A stretch of 64,000 nt of DNA from Amoebophrya sp. A120 (taxonomy: Eukaryota > Sar > Dinophyceae > Syndiniales > Amoebophryaceae): the NCBI GenBank assembly GCA_905178155.1, contig CAJINV010000011.1, positions 1,315,790 through 1,379,789 of the forward strand. Reading direction: 5' to 3'. Positions within the stretch are counted from its first letter, which is position 1, and each line of letters starts with the position of its first letter. The position numbers and the translations under genes were made by a program. Below are positions 34,002 through 46,300 of the stretch, one piece after another. The notes under the pieces were generated by a model that saw nothing but the letters and a program-made list of their open reading frames with translations, ran no database searches and was not told where the DNA came from.

Positions 34002-37000
34002 ATGGCCGCCTTCGCACCCGGCGACGATGAGTCGTCCATTTGGACGATCTTCGGCGACCTGGCTCCGGATATGAATTGCAAAAGTATCGTACTCGTATAA
34101 ATGCATTACAAATTTCCTCAGCATGAGAAATAAACTTTGCAATGCTGATTTACCTTAAGAAACAGATTTGTAATGCATGACTTCAATACCAATACGAGTA
34201 CGATACTTTTGCACAGGATGCCGGAGGAAGAAGAGATTCTATTTCAAGAATTGGAAAAGGAGCGAAGCGAAACCACGGAGAAGCTGGCGAAAATAAAAAA
34301 GTTCATCCGAAACCGGAAGGAAAACGAAGCTTTGCAAATAAACGGGGACGATGAAATTTCCGACAAATTGGTGTCTGGGTTTGCCAGCATCATCGGAAAC
34401 GAGGACGCAGCGCGAGAAATTCTGGACTGGTATGAATTTATTCTATAAAACAGAGCTGCGTGGTTTGTGGGATGATTTTGCATAGCATATAGCAACATCA
34501 ACACATCACCAGAGCGGTTTTGCTCTGTTGCAATGTGAATGTCTCAGTGCAAAAATTTTTTGTAATGTAGAAGCGGATGTAGTACCAGTACAACAAGCCA
34601 TGACAGTGACAGACGAAATACAAAAATTCGCTGGAAAACGACCAAAACTCGCAAAATATCATAAACTACAGGGGTCGTCAGATAATACGCGACATGCAGC
34701 AGATAGGGGAAGAAATGAAGCTTCAGGAGGACGAACCGCAGCAAGTAAGCCTGACGCAGGGAAAACCCGTGCAGCCCACGAACGCTCTGTTCAGCGCCGC
34801 CGGCGGAAATTTGTTTAAGGACGCAATAGGCGGGGTATGATACTTTTTATTTTTTGTTATCGTTTTTTGGGGATGCAAATGCATCTAAATGCATTTCCAT
34901 TTTCATTTTCTCTTTTATTTTTGCAATAACGCTGTATCTGTAAGTACGACGTCGGCCTGGTCGTGGCGGTGACAAATTGTTCACAGTCGTGCTCGCTGTT
35001 TGTTTTTGTTCCTTTTGCACGGAGATCTGCATGAAGTAAAATCAAATCAACCACGTCGTCGATCTCCATATCACTATCAGGTGAACAAACAGTCCAAAGT
35101 CGGGGACCGAGAGCCCAAGCGAGCTGGGGGAGGCAAAAGCAGACCAAGTCACTCCAGGTCAAGGTCTAGGGAGCGAGCTGTGGAAAAGCCAGCGGTATAA
35201 TTAAGTTGTTTGTGTTTCGTCGTCTGTCAGGCGCGTTTTGCATGACCCATGCTGTCTGTGCTGCATGCCCTAGCGTCACAGACTTACTTGTGAGGGTATT
35301 TCTATTTATTGAAAAATTGCATTACAGATTCAGCTGAAGCGACGCCGTTCCGACTCGGAAGACAGGCAGGTAGCATCGGACAAAGTGAGCGACATATCTG
35401 ACCAAGGCGTCGGGAACAATCGGAGCGGGCAAGGTATAAAGGTTTATAGCGACATTTTGATTTTTGCTTTGCTATGCAGGACAACGATATCGATCAAGAC
35501 CATAATTTTCACTCCTCAGTTTGACACCTGCTTACGAAGATCGTAACCTCAGCCAGGCAGGCCGCTCGACGGTTCTTGTGCCAATATTTATTGCGTTTTA
35601 TATCGTTTAACGTTTCAACATTTTCAACAGCTAACGGCACCACCGTGACTAAGCGGTTCAGGCCAGCGGACGAAGACTCAGGTCAGGATGCGCCGCCACC
35701 AGCAGAGCACGTTTCGAAGAAGGAAAAGAAAACAAAAAAGCAGGTACTATTATTTGTGCTGCTCTTTTTCATGATGGCATTGGCCATGGCATTTCTTGTT
35801 ACGCAGCAGATTTTTTTCTTTTTTGCCATGATGCGTCGTAGATGCTTGCACGAGGAACTGGATGAAGTGAAGATGTTTTTTTCTTGTTGATCTAACAGGA
35901 CAACGCGGGCAAGCGCGAGAAACCTGCAAAGGAGAAGCGAAATAAGGACAAGAAGGAAAAAAAGGCGAAGAAGGAAAAGAAGTCAACCACAAACCGGATA
36001 GAGGAGGCAATAGTGCAGCCAATACTGCAGCAACCGGTAGAAAGCCCACCAGCACCACCGCAAACACATGTGATGCATTTAGGGAACGGTATTAATTCTA
36101 AAATTTGAATTTCTGTTAAAGTAGAGATAGGGAAAAAGTAAAAGAACTTCATCCAAAATATTGCTTCGCCTTTCGCCTGCAGCATGAGAAACTGGCTCAT
36201 GATTTGTTCCTGTCGCGCTTCACCTTGAAAGAGCGTCGCACTCTTCGAACCTTATCACCATTCCCCCGAAAAAAAAATATCAGGCACTTACATGCCGATC
36301 GCCCCTGGTCAAGTGGTGATGGCGCCGGAGCAAGTGCAATACGCAGTCTCCGCTGCAGCCGCGCCGCGCATGATTTCTGCTCAGCCGGGCATAGCACCGG
36401 GCAGTCTCGGCTACGTAGAGCCAACAATCATTCCCACAACCACAAGTAGTAGCAGTGGGCACGGAAAGGGCTACGGGAAAGGTATAATACTGGATTTTGT
36501 GAGAGAAGTAGAAGATGAGCAGTAGTAGTTCTATCTTTTATTTGCCACGAGCAAGGGCCTGCTACACGGCGAACTCGAATATGAGTCCGAGTCTTGCATG
36601 AGATGAATTTGCGTATCTCATGCCGATAGGCCTCAACTTTCCATCCTGTTTTTATTCCCGAGGGACCCCGTATAAAAACACACAGGTGGCAAATGGCGCC
36701 TCAAGAAGTGGAAAGCCAGCCGGGAGGATATAATCGTGCGGGAAACGAAAGAGCTGCAATCGAAGGAAACCAAGAAGCTTCGGGAAGGGGAGATAGTGGA
36801 GCAGACCGGTCCTGAGGTGCAAGTGGAGATCCAAGGGCAGACGCGAGGCTTCGTCACCCGCATGCCAATCACACACCCAGCGGCAAAGAACTATCCCGAG
36901 GCCATCGGATGGGTACGATTACGAATGTTGTTTAATAGATAGTGATAGTGTTTCTGTTTTCGAATGTAGGAGGTGCTGTGACCAGAATTTCGATCATTCT

Positions 37001-38149
37001 TTATTCCTTGATCATGGGAGTGGAGGTTCAGTTCTTATCTAGAAGAGCGCTCGGTATCGCGAGGAGCACGAGTTGCTGGGCAGTTGACTGGAAGCTCTCT
37101 ACACCATACCCTCGGGCATAATCTTTTGCACGATGGAATTACGAGCAGTTTCACACCTAGGTCATCCGAGGCTTCTGCTCGGGTCGGAGAGCTCATCAGG
37201 TTCAATTCGTACTACGCGGGATCGTGAAAGCTCAAGCTTTATAAAGCTTCTTTGCAGTGAGATAAAAGTAAAATTTTGAAATTTCGCGGATTTTGCTTTT
37301 GCATAAAAATAAAATTTTGAAATTCCGTGTGTGGAAATAGAAAGTATAGCTTCGCGACTCGGGTTGATGGGCAACAGGATGTATCGTCGCTGCTTCTGTT
37401 GATTTTCAATTACGATAAAAATAAAATTTTAGAATTTCGCGGATTCCGCATTAGGATAAAAATAAAATTTTAAAATTTCGCGGTTTAGGTAGTCAAGCGA
37501 AACAGTGTCGACGCTGGTTGATCTGGTAGCCAACAGGAAGTGAATTTTGCTATTTCTCCACGCTCATTATTTCATTACAGCACGATAAAAATAAAATTTT
37601 GAATTTTCGCGGATTTCGCTTTACAGTTTAGGATTTGACCAGCGTGCAGCATCGAGTCTTCTCTTCAGGAGGAAGAGTTGGCTCCATACCTTGCAGTCGA
37701 ACGTTACACACGATGGTATGGTGAATCTAGGAGCGAAAATTCAAACAGCCGCAGTGTGTACCACCGTGAGTCATGTTATGCACGATGGAATTCTAGACAT
37801 AAGTATTTTTGTATGAAAATAAAAACTACCAGAGCAAGCTGCTGGTGCATAACAATGATTTTCCAAACAACAGGTCACGCTGTCCGCCAAGCAACTGGGT
37901 GGTCCGGAGTATTTCGTCGAAGGTCCTAGCACTGTAACAATGAATCCGGGGAAGGGCAAAAAGCCCAGCAAACCCGCCTGGACGGCACCGCCGTGGCAGT
38001 CTGCAAAGTCGTGGGGGGCTCCCGCGAAGTCAACGTGGGGAAAGGGAAAGAAAGCAGCGCCAACCTATAACAAGGGCGGGCCGAAAGGGAATCTCACTTG
38101 GAGCGCGAGTAACAACACAACCTCAACGGCCGCTGCCCCGGCGGCGTGA
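34002..38149 (+). CDS. Ten-exon charged protein with RS-rich and Gly/Lys-rich segments, function unknown
   Basis: Exons 34002-34069, 34226-34429, 34672-34834, 35081-35194, 35328-35433, 35631-35743, 35899-36088, 36284-36481, 36686-36912, 37874-38149 sum to 553 codons (552 aa). The first intron is an introner; the other eight are GT-AG. N-terminal third: acidic coiled-coil (FQELEKERSETTEKLAKIKK). Then a Ser-Arg stretch (SHSRSRSRERA), a Lys-rich segment, and a low-complexity Ala/Pro/Gly part. Exon 9 through the start of exon 10 reads as a small strand-rich fold (LREGEIVEQTGPEVQVEIQG, TRGFVTRMPI) resembling an SH3-like barrel. The C-terminus is rich in Gly, Lys, Trp and Pro (AWTAPPWQSAKSWG). RS and GK content suggests an RNA-associated nuclear role, by composition only. 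Start ATG 34002 sits in ACGATGGCC. Exons of 70-230 nt contrast with the huge exons of the neighbours. Confidence 0.7.
34070..34220 (+). mobile_element. Introner, family A (forward), near-consensus
   Basis: Starts TATGAATTGC and ends CACAGGATG. Perfect duplication CCGGA (34065-34069, 34221-34225). Left inner repeat GCAAAAGTATCGTACTCGTA pairs exactly with the right one. The intron is 156 nt, divisible by three, but contains in-frame stops, so it must be removed. Confidence 0.94.
35195..35327 (+). other. Canonical GT-AG intron with a family B introner remnant
   Basis: Starts GTATAATTAAG, ends ATTACAG. Positions 35241-35280 match the interior of the family B introner at 30671-30710 at about 32 of 40 bases, with no gaps. 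The terminal inverted repeats and TSD are gone. Confidence 0.6.
36913..37873 (+). repeat. Long intron with five copies of an AT-rich motif
   Basis: At 961 nt it is by far the longest intron here. Five copies of a unit close to GATAAAAATAAAATTTTGAA followed by TTTCGCGG begin near 37261, 37302, 37414, 37454 and 37583. The first two and the next two are each about 40 bp apart, as if a pair had been duplicated. A 16-bp perfect palindrome AAGCTTTATAAAGCTT lies just before (about 37234-37249). TGCACGATGGAATT occurs twice (about 37128 and 37780). Confidence 0.7.
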
Positions 38150-40342
38150 AATAAATAGGCGAGCCGCTGGTTTGATGTTGGGAAGTGACGAACGATTTAT
38201 GTTTTCCACAACTTCTGTTTAGATGCCACTGCTCCGGAAGTAAGAAAACCGTTAATATCATTTCTACTGACCACACGCAGCTCAGCAGCCTTTTATTTGA
38301 CAACTCGTGATTTTTTTTATCTAATTCCCCACGGCAGATTATCTATATCTTCCTTTTTTCGCGCTTCTAGAGTTCGTAATTTATACGGTGGACCCAACAT
38401 GAAAATCGCCATTGCTTTCTTTGCGGCGACTCGTCCCCACGACCCCACCTCGACTGCGCGGCATCAACTTGTAGTTCAACACACGAGCCCCTGGTCCTGC
38501 CAGTTTTTTACCTGCTCTCTCGTTTTGTACTTCTCTAGCTTTTTATTTTCTGAATCTGAATCATGCTCCTCGTCTCAGAAATCTGAAAATCGTTTTAATA
38601 ATCGGGTATAAGTATTTTTTCTTCGTTCTTCACCGCCCTTTGATGTTGCCGCGGGTAGGTGGAACTTACTAAACGCGAGTACTGGTAAAGCATATAGTAT
38701 TATTATTCCAGTGCCCGGCTGTGAAGGACGTGGACAAGCAAGAGCAACAGCCTGTAGTTGCTTTGTCAACAGCTGCTAGTTTTACGTTTAAAGAGTCATA
38801 GGGACTACAAATTTATTGTTATTCTGACAATGCTTTAGGTATAGGAACCGAAGTTCCTGTCCAGAAAAGCATAACTGCGAGCGACAGCGACATGATATTA
38901 TGTGCGAGGGCTGTATTTATTTTTCCCCCCATACAACTATGGTCCTCGTCTCAGCATACGGTCAGGAACCAGGTTCAATATTTTTCGTAAAATTTTGCCA
39001 CTTTCTGCGAACAAAATTCAAAATGTAGTTAATTCATTGCGGTGAGAAGTCATCGTCGTCCTTCCATTCGGCATCGGCGCTTTCTGGTGCAGCTCATATA
39101 CTTTGCCTCTCGTGCAGTAGGTCGGTCTTTTTCGACATAATTTCGAGACCTCCCGGGACGAAAGACTTTGCCTCCACCTGTCGATGATCGCAGAGACAGA
39201 CCAATGGTGCAATGGTCGCATCACAACCAGCACTTTCTTGACTACGTACAAAATACGAAAAAAGCGAAAAAAAAAAAAACGAAGAAAAGTTGCAAAAAAA
39301 AAAGTGAAAAAAGTAAAAAGAAATAAATCCCAGCACAAGAAAGCGCGCACTGCGGTGAAGATCTTTTTAGGTTCTTCCTATGAGTAGCGTTCAGGAGGCA
39401 CATGTTCTATCTTGTTCAGCTCAAATTTTTGCCGGGGTTATAATTTGACATTCAAATAATCATACCAGACCCCCGTCAGGAACAGGATCAACATCTTGAA
39501 TGCATCATAATGAAGCTCTTGAAAAAATCATTTCTGTGCGCGCCGCTGGGGGAGATGTTGTCCAATTCCAAATGGATGTTGAGCGAGGCGATCTTCCTTA
39601 GAGGTGATAGAGAAAATTCTCAAAAAATCACGAAAGGAAAATTAAAAACTTCTCATATCTGCATTGGTTGTGATCAGCGCGGGGTACTAGGTGAACTTGC
39701 GTCTTCAAAAGAGGTGATTTCATTTGTTCCTCCTGCTGCTCTGAAGGACTACAAATCAATGTTGTTTATCTTCCGTGACACCCCATTGAAGCAGCGACGA
39801 CATCATTGTGAAACTGAAGCAGAAACCGTCCAGGTTTTTAGAAGGTTCGTTTAGCAAGGCGTAGTAGTTCTACTTCTAGTTCCAAATGCGGCGATCGACA
39901 GCAGTTCGCTGCAGGCGGAACTACAGCAGCGCGGGATTTTTTTGATGTAGTCAAGTTCCCATTGTTTAAGTATTTGATGCGCAGCTGCAGCACTAGCACT
40001 ACATAAGAATAACACAGTCAACTACATTTGAGTACATCAGTACCTGGGCGGCCACACGATGAGAAATTAAGACAGCCACGACAAGTCGTGGACAAGCAAC
40101 CACGATTCTCATTTTTCCGGACTGCGTTTATGTGCAACCAGATTCAGATAAAAGCATACATACTAAGTAAAAAATCAAAAACCCCAACACTGCGGCTGCA
40201 CGCCGAAAAATCTTCAGGATGAGCCAGATGATATTAATATAGTAAAGAAAAAGTGACTACACATGTTGAGGACCGATCTACTGCAGCAGGAGACGACAAC
40301 GACTCGATAAAGATTTTTTTAATCGTAAACAGATCGGACACG
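38150..40342. other. Intergenic stretch
   Basis: 2.19 kb. Short frames at 38297-38611 and 39510-39854 have ATG starts but no domain or exon partners. An A-rich tract covers about 39257-39325. No introner. Confidence 0.4.
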
Positions 40343-43300
40343 ATGGTAAACGACGTTGGCCTGAGCAACACTGTGGTCGCGGACATTGCTTCGGGTACTC
40401 CCTCACCGCCGCAGGACAATAAACTGCACGGAGCCCCCCTCGGAACAAGTTGTTCTAAGGACAGCGATCATGTGGGCGGTGCCTCCCGCGGTGGACCACC
40501 TGCTCGTCCTCCCAGTAGTAGTTCTAAACTCCTCAACTCAGCAGGACTGTCGTCGCCGCTCGGCGTAGTTCCGAGTCTACCACCGGGGTTAGAAGTGGAA
40601 GATGGACCTGGAGGACGTCCTCTGGGAGCTGGAGCAGCAGCGTCACCTGCAACAGGAGGCGTAGTTGCCGAAAGTAGTATCAATTCCCTGCTCGCGCCGA
40701 AGAGCGACCGCAGTATCGACTTGACAATCGCAGGAGGGGGAGCTCCAAATCATGAAAATCATCCAAGTGGTTCGGCTTCGGCTTCTTGTGGCGTGTCTAA
40801 TGCGGAGAGCGATGCGACCTTCAAGACGGCGAAAAGCAGACGCACTTCGGAGGAGGACGGTGGAGCAGCGGTATTAACTGCTGCGGAGAACAACGCTGCG
40901 GTAGCGGCGGGTGGAAGTAGAGATCGAGAAGGTGGTATCCTGAGCAAAAACGTCCCCACCCCAGAGTCAAGATGGGGATCTCGCAACACAAATCCAGAAG
41001 TTTTGGCTGTAGTGCATGACAAGTTGCCGTCTGTTGTAGTGTAGTGCAGGTTAGCGAGGTCACCCGCATTAGAAACCCAGCTGCTCATCCTGTTTACAGC
41101 ATCACAAATTTCAAAACACGACTGCAAATGCCTTTCATGGGGATGCGCATCACAAGTTTGCTTGTCATTGCGAATCTGCATGACAACTATGGGGTGGGGA
41201 CGTTCTTACTTGGGATAGGTGGCCATGCTGGTGCAGCTCTTCTTCGACGTCCGGCGTTGTGTCATGGCAACCAAGCTTCGGTTAATAATTCCCTTTCCGT
41301 CCAGCTCCAGCGCACTCCGCAGGATGATAGCATTAGTGCGTTGTTTGGCGAGGAGGATGGTGATGATGATCACGATCACCTCCAGCTGCATCGTCCCGAC
41401 ACCGGGATAACTTCACCGGGAGAGGATGACGACGTGGAATTTGAAATCAGCGTGCAGGAGGAAAAAGGGCCAGCAATGCCCGGGTCTTATTCAACTGGTA
41501 CGGCACCTCCGGTCATCTCGGTCGTCCCTCCTGGCAGTTTTATTGCGACTACTTCTACCGGTAATCAACATCCTCTGGACACGACCCCCCACGACGACAA
41601 TTTCCGCCGGGCCCGCGCGAGTAGCTTGACGTGTGCGACGCAGCGGGATTTGGAAAGACAGATGATTCACGAGCTGCGGATAACGCACGAGCCGGGCACG
41701 GCGGAGAAACCGCTGCCCATGAAAGTTGGAGAGTACTACTACCTGGTGTCGACCAAGTGGTTCAAGGACTGGCAGCAATGGGTATTTACTAGTAGAGAAA
41801 AATCAGTGACTTCTTGATAAATATAGTTTTGCGCGGTTTCAATTCTTATTCTTTCCCCGTGGTACTGTGGTTTTATTTCATCTGCAGTCGTGTTTCGAGC
41901 TGAAATAATTCAACTCAAATCGTTTGCATCATGCGATGGCACAGCAGATCTTCAAACAATTTTTATCCATTGCTGACACCAATTTATTGCTAATACCTAT
42001 AGTATACATCAAAACAACCTACGATATTAACAAAAAACAGGTAAGCGACCTGGCGGCCCAGTCTCCGAAGCGGGAGACAGCGGACCCCAACGCAATGGAT
42101 GCGTCCTCCTGCGCCTCCCCACGTGTCTGGACCAAAGATCGCCCGGGGCCTGTCGCAAACTGCGAGCTCCTGGACATACCGCTGGAAATTGGAGATGGCA
42201 GCTGCGGAGGTCGAGGTGCTCAAGCTGCAACTGGTAAAATAAATGCGAACGGTGTTCTTGAGGCATCGCAACTGGACCGCGACCACATGGATATGTCGGC
42301 TTCTCCGCGCCATGATCATCAAAATCAACAGCCTCCGTGTCGCTCACGTGATCCATTGCGATTCATTAGTCCTGAGCTCGCGGGTGTTGCAAATTGCCAC
42401 TTTATTGAGGTCCCCGCTACGCAAACCAGATCGGGAAAATCAACACCCAGAGAGGATAATCATCGGCCTGGTGAAGTAGATGGTAATTGCGCGATGAAAG
42501 ACCAACAAGAAACCAACGTCGCCAACTATTACACCTGCGCGACTCCACCAACCCCCGCGGCAGGAGATGATGCGCAAAGCAGAAACCAAGACCATGACAA
42601 AACTCCGGTGATGGACCGAAAGCACATGATGGTGAACACGAGCGGTAGTTCTTGTGATAACGATGTGCACATGGGCGGTTGCACGCCTTCCCCGCCGCGC
42701 GAACTCCCGGCACTGTATGACACCGACATGAACGAGCAGTCGACTTCGCCACCCGGTATTCTCGCCAAGGCCGGCGACACGGAATTCGCAGACGAGTTGT
42801 CGGCGCAGCGAGGTGTACCGCTTGGGGTTTCATCTGCATTGGTTGTTGGGCCAGGAACTAGTTGTACCACGAGCTCCTCATCATCATCATCTCCGCAGGA
42901 AACAAGTTCTTCCTCTTCTTCTTCATCTCGCAGTGCCGCGATGCAGCAGCAGCAGCAGACAACGCCGCCTCAGAAGGTAGTTTCTCCTGCTCCCGCCACT
43001 GGTGCTGGCATAAATCTGGTTGATGATGTGGATAAAAATGGAAACCCGATAAACGGCAGTACAACAATTATCGCCCCACTCCCCCGGTCGGAAACCGAAT
43101 TGCTCAGCAATCTGCAGAACAAGAAAAAGCCGGGATGCTACGACAACCACGACCGGTGCGCGTTGTACCCGCTGAAAAAAGACCTAAAGGAAAAGGAGTT
43201 CGAAGTGGTGCACGAAAAAGTCTGGAAGAAGTTCGCGGAACTTTACGACTTCGACTACTGCATTCGCCGACGGGCGATACCCAGCACCAGTCACGACCAA

Positions 43301-46300
43301 AATGTGCACGTGTTACTGCAAGAGAACCAGGTGGTGTTGAGGACAGAGGATGTGTCCTCCGTTGCGAAGAGTGAAAAAGAAGAAGCTGCAGCTGATGCTA
43401 AGAAGGCGGAAGAAGTTCAAAAGCCGACTGCGTCTGCGATGGACGGTTTAGTTACAGGACCGAATCATGCGGACGAAACTACGGCAACGGCAGTAATGCC
43501 GCAGCCGAACTTCGGAATGCCGCCGCCAGCACATGGGATGTTGAACTACGGCCAGGCTGCGGTGTCGCAGTCCCTATTCGGTAACGATCCGCCGCCGCCG
43601 ATCGTGCATAATTCATCTCCGAGGGGAACAATCGGGATGACCAACCGGTTTGCGTCTGGAACAGTAACCAAGAATAACCCCAATCACCCGGAGCTGGAGC
43701 TGCACGGGTACAGTCTGCCGGTGTACCATGTTAAATTCAACAAGAACGAAACCCGGGAGGATAACTGGAAGCCGCAGTCCAACATCCCCGACTTTTTCTA
43801 CCTGGAATCCCGGCTCGCGTCCGCGGAGGCGGTCAAACGACGGCTGGGCAAAATCATCGGCGTGGAAGTTGTGGACGAAACAGGGGAGGTGGGGGTTGAG
43901 GAACAGATAACTAGTACCCTCGCTGCAACACCGTCGAACGAAAATTCTTCTGTCAAGATGGAAGTAGATGAAGAACTAGACAACAAAGTGAACAACGACC
44001 ACGGTAACAACAAGCAACCGCTTCCGACAGTCAGTGAGGGCATCGAGCCAGCAGCAGAACCGAGTCTGCAACTCCCGGTGCAGTTATCATCGACTTCTGC
44101 GGACGATAATAGTACCGGTGCGCAGATGAACAATCCACCGGAACTGCCGATCGTGAGTGCAGCTGTTGCGACCAGCACGGAGCTACAGGGCGGTGGTCAT
44201 CTCGCTGTGGTTGCAGCAGGAGCTGCTCCGGCGGGAGGTACTTCTTGTGCTAGCGCTGTTGACCTGCAAGGAGAAGGACACGACGCTCAGATAGGCGGAG
44301 TAGAGCAGTCCACCTCTGCAGTAGAAACGACCTCGTCGCAACAAATCAATGTGAACATGCTCCAAACCCCATCCCCCATGGTGGGTCCCCAGATGCTCCC
44401 AAGACGCCCAGACGACACCGAGTCGGAGCCTCAATCTTCATGCTCCGCTTTGCTCCAGCCGCTGGAAGAGGAACAACAGCAGGAGGGAGTAGTAAAACCT
44501 GACTCTGCTGCTGCTGGTGCTGCACCTCCGAGTGGTCCTCCTGCGCTGAAAATCACGCTGTTACCCGCAAACCACGGCGGATGCGTTGACAGTTTGAACG
44601 AGATGGAGATGGCACCACCTGCAGCAGGAGTTGTTGTGCCAGCACAAGATTGTAGTTATGGCCAAGAGCTACGCGAGGACCAAAAGCAGCAGGGATCTGC
44701 GTCTATCTCAGCAGGTCCTGCTGCTCGTCCCGCTACATCAGACGCAACGAATACAACGCAAGCAGGAGCCACTTCTGGTGCAGGATTGGGAACAAGAACG
44801 GCCTCACCTTTTGATCAACAAAATCTGTTGCGCAAGCGGCAGCTAAAGTTGATCGACTACTTTTCGAAAAACAAAACGAAGGATTGCCTGACGAAGCCGG
44901 ACAAAATGAACAACAACTCGGTTGTACAGAACAATCAGGTAGGGGACGCCAACAAAAACAACTCGAAAGAACAATCAACAAAGAATTTCGGGTGGCACAA
45001 ATCGCTGCAGCAACTGACCATTTACGACAACAATCCGGTACTTGTGGAGGAGGCGGACGAGGCCGGGGAGTTTCCGCCGGCGGCAGACAGCTCACAGCAG
45101 ATGAACGCGGGACAAAGCTTTTTCAACGGCATGAATGCTGCGTCGAGTTCTTGCTCGAACAATACAAATACTTACAACACTTCTGGTTCTATGGGCTTCG
45201 GAATCAACAACAACAACACTTCGTCTTCTAGCAGCTCTACCTACGGGGGTTTCCACAACTGGAACAATACTACAACTGGCAACAACAATTCCAGTTTTTG
45301 GAACGCCCAGCGAGAAGACCAAGCGACCCAGGGAGAAAAAAAACCGGGGCAGCCGGTCGGCGCCGTGGGGCTGGCAAATTTGGGGAACACGTGCTACATG
45401 AATTCCTCCCTGCAGTGCCTCGCCGCGCTGCCGCTGCTGCGGGACTACTTTGTGCAGGGGCTGTTCAAAAACCAACTGAACGAAACCGCGTGGAAGAGCG
45501 AGGGCAAGACCGCGACCTGCTTCGCAGGCTTGTTGCAACTAATGAACCAAGCGGAGAATGTCAAGGTACTTCCTTTTAAGGACAATCGCTTTGCTTTAAC
45601 TTTCGAATTCGAAGCTTTGTGATGCTATACAAGAACTGCAACTTGTTAGTTATATGTGCAAATAAAAAAAAAAAACAGGTCGCCCCCAAGGGTTTCAAAG
45701 CGGAAGTCGGACGAGTGAACGACCAGTTCTGCGGTTATGGTAGTGTCAGAATTGAAATCGTCAAAGTTGAAATAATTTGCGATGCATAAAACGGATGCCA
45801 GTTGGAGCCCAGTTTCTATTTGGCGCATGACAGATTTGGGTCGAACCGAAATCCAGTCTGTAATGCTGTTTGGGTAAGAGAGACGCCTTTTGTCATGCTG
45901 CTTTAGCAGCTCTATGTCTACCCCTCAACAGGCTTGCTATCTGCTTCAACTTTGACGATTTCAATCCTGACGCTTCCATAGCGGTTTCGGCCAGCACGAC
46001 GCCATGGAGTTCCTCGAGGCGATTGTGGACAGCTTGAAGGAGGACACGTCCACCGTGCGAGGCAAGAAACCCTATGCCGAGTTCCCCGACGACGACGTCC
46101 GGCCGGAGCAGGAAATTTTGGACGCGACCTTAGACATCAACCGCCGGAGGTGTAACAGCTTCCTCGACGAGATGCTGTTCGGGGTGGAGCGGTCCAAAGT
46201 GCGGTGCCCGAAGTGCGACAAGGTGTCCGTGACGTTTTCCAACGTGTTGGCGACGAGTTTGCAGATGGTGGCGCGGGACAAAACGTCTTTCGTCACTTTC

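Noticed and set aside
39510-39854. 114-codon frame starting MKLLKKSFLCAP
   Set aside because: Has an ATG and ends cleanly, but shows no motif and no neighbouring exon. Not enough to call a gene.
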